The notes under the pieces are model-generated. The model had not been told where the DNA came from. It searched no databases and saw nothing but the letters and a program-made list of their open reading frames with translations. Below, piece by piece: positions 60,250-64,000 of a stretch of 64,000 nucleotides of DNA. Every line of letters begins with the position of its first letter. The first letter of the stretch is position 1. Source of the DNA: an uncultured Eubacteriales bacterium (GTDB taxonomy: Bacteria > Bacillota > Clostridia > Oscillospirales > CAG-272); NCBI GenBank assembly GCA_958414825.1, contig CATYXQ010000001.1, positions 1-64,000 of the forward strand, given 5' to 3'. Both the position numbers and the translations under genes were made by a program.

Positions 60250-62532
60250 TTATTCTTCCTCTGCCTGTTCAGCCGTCGGCGCATCCGCTTTATATCCGCA
60301 CGCCTTATCATGGCAAATCAACTGATTTTTTCCTTTTTTACGATACAGCATCTTTCCACACTGCGGACATTTTTCCCCGGTCGGCATATCCCAAGAAGAA
60401 AAATCACAGTCGGGATACCGCTCACAACTGTAAAACACCGTCCGGTTCCGTCCGATCTTGGAAACGATCTTAGCGCCGCACTGCGGGCAGGCTACGCCGG
60501 TATCCTTGGTACGCTGCTTTGTGAATTTACACTTCGGATAGTTTGCGCAGGCATAAAAGCTGCCGTATCGCCCGGTACGAAGCACCATGTCTCCGCCGCA
60601 GAGTTCGCATTTAAAATCGGCGACAGTCGGTTTTTTTTCTTCCGATTCACCGGCGGCGCCGTCTTTATCGAGCGGCTTTGTGTTTTTACAGGACGGATAG
60701 TTTGGACATGCCGCGAACCGACCGTAGCGACCGTTTTTCACAATCATTTTGCTGCCGCATTTTTCACAGATAAGATCGGTCTCCTCGGTCGGCAAAACGA
60801 TTTTTTCATTTTGATAATTCTGCTCGGCTCCCGAAAGTGCCTTGGCGAAATCCGTATAGAAATCGCCGAGCACCTGCGTCATGGTACTTTCGCCGTGCGC
60901 GATGCCGTCAAGCTGATCCTCCATCTGCGCCGTAAACGCATAGTCCACGATCTCCGGGAAATATTCAATCATCAGCTTGGTAGTCGTTTCTCCGAGCGGC
61001 GTGGGAACAAGCGATTTCCCGTCGCGCGAGACGTAATTCCGTGCGACAATGGTTGTAATAATCGGCGCATAGGTACTTGGGCGGCCGATTCCTTTTTCCT
61101 CCAAAAATTTAATCAGCGAAGCCTCTGTAAAACGCGGAGGCGGCTCCGTAAAATGCTGCTGCGGATCATATTTTTCAGCCGTCAGACGGTCTCCCTCGGA
61201 GATCGGCGGTATTTTTTCATTTTCTTCCACGTCCGTGCCGTCATTTTTGGCCTGCTCGTCAAGCGACTCCTCATATACGGCCATATATCCCTGAAATCTT
61301 ACGGTATAGCCGCTGGTACGGAAGCGATACTCGCCTGCGCCGAATTCAATCGTTTGGGTATCAAAAACGGCAGACGCCATCTGGCTCGCGATAAAACGAT
61401 CCCAGATCAGCTTATACAGCTTATACTGATCGTTTGTGAGAAATTTCCGAATCTGCGCCGGTTCCAGCGCCGCATTGGAGGGCCGAATCGCCTCATGCGC
61501 ATCCTGCGCATTTGATTTGGTTTTATATACTCTCGGATGCGGCGGGCAATAACTTTCTCCGTACTTTGCCGCAATCAGTTCCAGCGCGGCGCTCTGCGCT
61601 TCGGCAGAAATCCGCAGCGAATCGGTACGCATATACGTGATGATACCCTGTACGCCGCCGTTTTCAGAACCGAGGTTGATTCCCTCGTATAGTTCCTGCG
61701 CCACTTTCATGACCCGCTGAGACTGGAAACCCAGTTTGCGCGAAGCCTCCTGCTGCATTGTAGACGTAGTAAAAGGAGGCGCGGGCTGCTTGTTTTTTGC
61801 GGCTTTCTTTACCGAGAGACAGGAAAACGCGGCATTCTGCAAAGTCGCCAATACAGCGTCAACGTCCGCTTTCGATTCAAGCTTGACTTTTTGCTTTCCT
61901 CTGCCCGCAAGACGCGCCCTGACCGGTTTGTCATCTACGGTTCGCAAAAGCGCATCCAGCGTCCAGTATTCCTGTTTAACAAACGCGCGTATCTCCGCCT
62001 CGCGCTCGACAATAATGCGCGTTGCCACAGACTGCACGCGCCCAGCGGACAATCCGCTTTTGACGCTTTTCCAGAGGAACGGACTCAGCTTGTAACCTAC
62101 AATGCGGTCTAAAATCCGTCTGGCCTGCTGTGAATTTACAAGCTCCATGTCGATCTCGCGCGGATGCTTAATCGCGTCCTTGACCGCGCTTTTGGTCACC
62201 TCGTTAAAAGCGACGCGGCAACACTTTTCGGGATCCAGGCCGAGTGCGTTTGCCAAATGCCAGGAAATCGCTTCCCCCTCGCGGTCAGGGTCGGTCGCAA
62301 GAAAAACCTTGCTCGCCGCCTTAGCGTCCTTTTTCAAAGCCTTTATCAATTCGCCTTTGCCGCGAATATTAATATAATGCGCCGCAAAGTCATTTTCAAT
62401 ATCCACGCCGAGCGTACTTTTCGGCAGATCGCGGACATGCCCTTTAGAGGCGACCACTTTATAGTTGCTGCCGAGATAGCTTTTGATCGTACTCGCCTTT
62501 GACGGCGACTCTACAATAACCAAATTTGCCAT
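60250..62532 (-). CDS. topA: DNA topoisomerase I
   Basis: Topoisomerase I relaxes negative supercoils. The 760-residue protein has a Toprim domain (LVIVESPSKASTIKSYLG; ATDPDREGEAISWHL), the catalytic Tyr in IITYMRTDSLR, and four C-terminal zinc-binding modules: CEKCGSK, CELCGGD, CPQCGAK and CPQCGKM, each closed by a second Cys pair. It starts at 62532, 29 bases after dprA, and its stop abuts the trmFO start. Confidence 0.97.
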   Translation of the reverse strand: MANLVIVESPSKASTIKSYLGSNYKVVASKGHVRDLPKSTLGVDIENDFAAHYINIRGKGELIKALKKDAKAASKVFLATDPDREGEAISWHLANALGLDPEKCCRVAFNEVTKSAVKDAIKHPREIDMELVNSQQARRILDRIVGYKLSPFLWKSVKSGLSAGRVQSVATRIIVEREAEIRAFVKQEYWTLDALLRTVDDKPVRARLAGRGKQKVKLESKADVDAVLATLQNAAFSCLSVKKAAKNKQPAPPFTTSTMQQEASRKLGFQSQRVMKVAQELYEGINLGSENGGVQGIITYMRTDSLRISAEAQSAALELIAAKYGESYCPPHPRVYKTKSNAQDAHEAIRPSNAALEPAQIRKFLTNDQYKLYKLIWDRFIASQMASAVFDTQTIEFGAGEYRFRTSGYTVRFQGYMAVYEESLDEQAKNDGTDVEENEKIPPISEGDRLTAEKYDPQQHFTEPPPRFTEASLIKFLEEKGIGRPSTYAPIITTIVARNYVSRDGKSLVPTPLGETTTKLMIEYFPEIVDYAFTAQMEDQLDGIAHGESTMTQVLGDFYTDFAKALSGAEQNYQNEKIVLPTEETDLICEKCGSKMIVKNGRYGRFAACPNYPSCKNTKPLDKDGAAGESEEKKPTVADFKCELCGGDMVLRTGRYGSFYACANYPKCKFTKQRTKDTGVACPQCGAKIVSKIGRNRTVFYSCERYPDCDFSSWDMPTGEKCPQCGKMLYRKKGKNQLICHDKACGYKADAPTAEQAEEE

Positions 62533-62561
62533 TCTATTTCTCTGCTGGTGCAGTTCCTTTC

Positions 62562-63830
62562 TTACTTAATACATGACCGACAATACCGGTTTCCCGGCAG
62601 ACTGACAGCCAGTCCCTTCACCGAAAGGGAGATCAGATGCATACTTACATCCGCAACCGTCTGCCCGGTGGCGCTGACAAGCATATCCACGCTCACGCCG
62701 CCCTCCTCGGGGAGACGGTCATATACTGCCTTTTCACACTCGGGCAGCATGATAAATTCAGAATTCTGCGCGGTCTTTTCCGCGTCGTACTGCGGCAAAC
62801 CTGCCGCTTCCTCTGCGAATTCGTCCGGTTCGGCGGCAGGCTTTCGCAGATGTATAAATTTTATGCCGGAATTGCCGGCGCTGACGCCGTAACGGCGCAT
62901 CGCCCGTTCGGAATCATACCGTTTGCTGCCGATAGCGCAAACATCCACATCCGGGAATGCGGCAGGATCGAACGAGGTCAAAATATCTGCGGCGCAGGTC
63001 ACAAGCCGCGCGCCGTTTTTAATCAATTCATTTGTACCGGCGCTGTTTGAAAGTCCGACATTTCCGGGAACCGCAAATACCGGACGTCCCTGCCGGATCG
63101 CATTCCGCGCCGTAATCAATGCGCCGCTCTGTGCCGGCGCCTCAACGACAAGCGTACATCTCGACAAGCCGCTGATCAATCGGTTGCGCTGCGGGAAATT
63201 GCGTCCATCCGGCTCTGTGCCGGGCGGATATTCGCTGAGTAAAAATCCATCATTCAAAATACTTTTGCAAAGTTTAGCGTGCATAGCCGGATACACCCGA
63301 TCCAGCCCGCACCCCAGCACCGCCACGGTTTCCGCCTGCGCGTCCAGCGCGCCCGCAGCTGACATACCGTCGATTCCGAGCGCCATTCCGCTGACGATCA
63401 CCGCGCCGGCCGAAGCAAGATCATAGCCCAGGCGATACGCCATATCCCGGCCGTATTCGCTCATGGTACGCGTACCCACGACGCCGATGCAAAGGCGCTT
63501 GTCGAAATCCACAGGCTGCCCTTTGAAATAAAGCAGCGCCGGCGGCGTCGCAATATATTTCAGAACAGACGGGTATCGGGAATCGCTGTATGTAAGAACG
63601 CCGATCCCCAGCCGTTTGCAGTCCTCCAAAATCCGCTCGGATCGAGAAAGCTCCTTGTCCAAAAGACGCAGACGAATACGCTCCGGAAGCCTTTCAACCG
63701 ACAAAAGCGCATCGCGGTCCGCCTCATAAATCGCTTTTGCGGACACAAACTTTGTTACGAGCGGCGCAAGATACGGGCTGGCTGCGCCAAGCCGTGTGCT
63801 AAGCCATGTCCAATATACGCTCTCACTCAT
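62562..63830 (-). CDS. dprA: DNA-processing protein DprA
   Basis: DprA protects incoming single-stranded DNA and loads RecA during transformation. The 422-residue protein has a SAM-like N-terminus, the Rossmann core (VVGTRTMSEYGRDMAYRL; VSGMALGIDGMSAAGAL; AVPGNVG) and a C-terminal winged helix (VSVDMLVSATGQTVADVSMH). The start at 63830 follows GGAAAGG; the frame upstream overlaps the trmH-like gene. No other competence genes are in the window. Confidence 0.93.
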   Translation of the reverse strand: MSESVYWTWLSTRLGAASPYLAPLVTKFVSAKAIYEADRDALLSVERLPERIRLRLLDKELSRSERILEDCKRLGIGVLTYSDSRYPSVLKYIATPPALLYFKGQPVDFDKRLCIGVVGTRTMSEYGRDMAYRLGYDLASAGAVIVSGMALGIDGMSAAGALDAQAETVAVLGCGLDRVYPAMHAKLCKSILNDGFLLSEYPPGTEPDGRNFPQRNRLISGLSRCTLVVEAPAQSGALITARNAIRQGRPVFAVPGNVGLSNSAGTNELIKNGARLVTCAADILTSFDPAAFPDVDVCAIGSKRYDSERAMRRYGVSAGNSGIKFIHLRKPAAEPDEFAEEAAGLPQYDAEKTAQNSEFIMLPECEKAVYDRLPEEGGVSVDMLVSATGQTVADVSMHLISLSVKGLAVSLPGNRYCRSCIK

Positions 63831-63852
63831 ACATATTACCTTTCCGCCGCGG

Positions 63853-64000
63853 TTATGACCGCTGCATAAATGCAAAAATCGAAGCGGCTGCAGCGGCATT
63901 CAGAGACTCCGAATCCGGCCGGATCGGGATATACACGCTGCCGGAACACGCCGCCGAAATTTCCGGCGGAATACCGTGTCCCTCATTGCCGATCAAAAAA
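63853..64000 (-). CDS. TrmH/SpoU-family RNA methyltransferase, C-terminal end (partial)
   Basis: The minus strand from the window edge reads FLIGNEGHGIPPEI, then SVYIPIRPDSESLNAAAAAS and IFAFMQRS to a TAA at 63853. IGNEGxG and SLNAAxAA are motifs 2 and 3 of the SPOUT (SpoU) methyltransferases, which methylate ribose 2'-OH in rRNA or tRNA. The rest lies beyond the window, so the target cannot be given. It ends 22 bases before the dprA start. Confidence 0.85.
   Translation of the reverse strand, partial: FLIGNEGHGIPPEISAACSGSVYIPIRPDSESLNAAAAASIFAFMQRS

Overview
The window is about 64 kb of a chromosome of roughly balanced base composition from a low-GC-lineage Gram-positive bacterium, most likely class Clostridia (Bacillota). 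The evidence is the Gram-positive PolC replicase, a T-box leader on thrS, a YlmC/YmxH-type sporulation PRC-barrel gene, LytR-CpsA-Psr and YqeK/RsfS/NadD gene order, and a cellulosome-style dockerin. The dockerin, the GH43 and GH2 glycosidases and the general gene content suggest an anaerobic gut or rumen fibre degrader. No rRNA, tRNA or CRISPR array was recognised.

Layout. 1-9.7 kb: the end of an unknown gene, a T-box controlled thrS, an M14 peptidase, a Rad3/DinG-like helicase, and a divergent run of MutS-like ATPase, Lrp/AsnC regulator, aminotransferase and DUF896 protein. 9.8-15.4 kb: a Type III restriction-modification operon (mod, a four-helix-bundle S23-like gene, res) that is peppered with a purine/pyrimidine-asymmetric inverted repeat family. 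15.5-17.2 kb: bioY-birA behind a BirA-type operator. 17.2-28.9 kb (minus strand): dagK-like, polC, pyrH, frr, uppS, cdsA, dxr, rseP, ispG, one long operon for replication, translation recycling, isoprenoid and envelope synthesis. 29-34.6 kb: accessory carbohydrate genes (GH2, PHP phosphoesterase, secreted GH43 with dockerin). 35.1-38.3 kb: rpsB-tsf, ylmC-like and nnrD.

38.5-44.8 kb is an accessory island: three cyclic-di-GMP genes (two diguanylate cyclases and a Cache-GGDEF-EAL protein), a broken VTC-type polyphosphate polymerase gene, a decayed large serine recombinase and two orphan GGDEF fragments. 44.9-64 kb (minus strand) returns to core genes in a conserved clostridial order: trmH-like, dprA, topA, trmFO, plsX, rnc, a radical SAM gene, smc, ftsY, rdgB, yhbY, nadD, yqeK, an LCP gene, rsfS, leuS and rpsU.

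The strongest candidate for something undescribed is in the Type III system. The S23-like gene is bounded by an inverted repeat (about 11824-11855 and 12197-12221). Shorter copies of the same repeat, without the gene, sit inside mod (two places) and res (two places) without breaking either frame, so they are translated as low-complexity linkers. This looks like a small mobile cassette plus miniature, frame-tolerant derivatives. Mobility is inferred, not shown. Other points worth attention are a one-base frame break at T-runs in the GH43 lipoprotein signal peptide, an exact 8-bp tandem duplication that breaks the VTC gene, and a nested palindrome beside the cyclic-di-GMP island.
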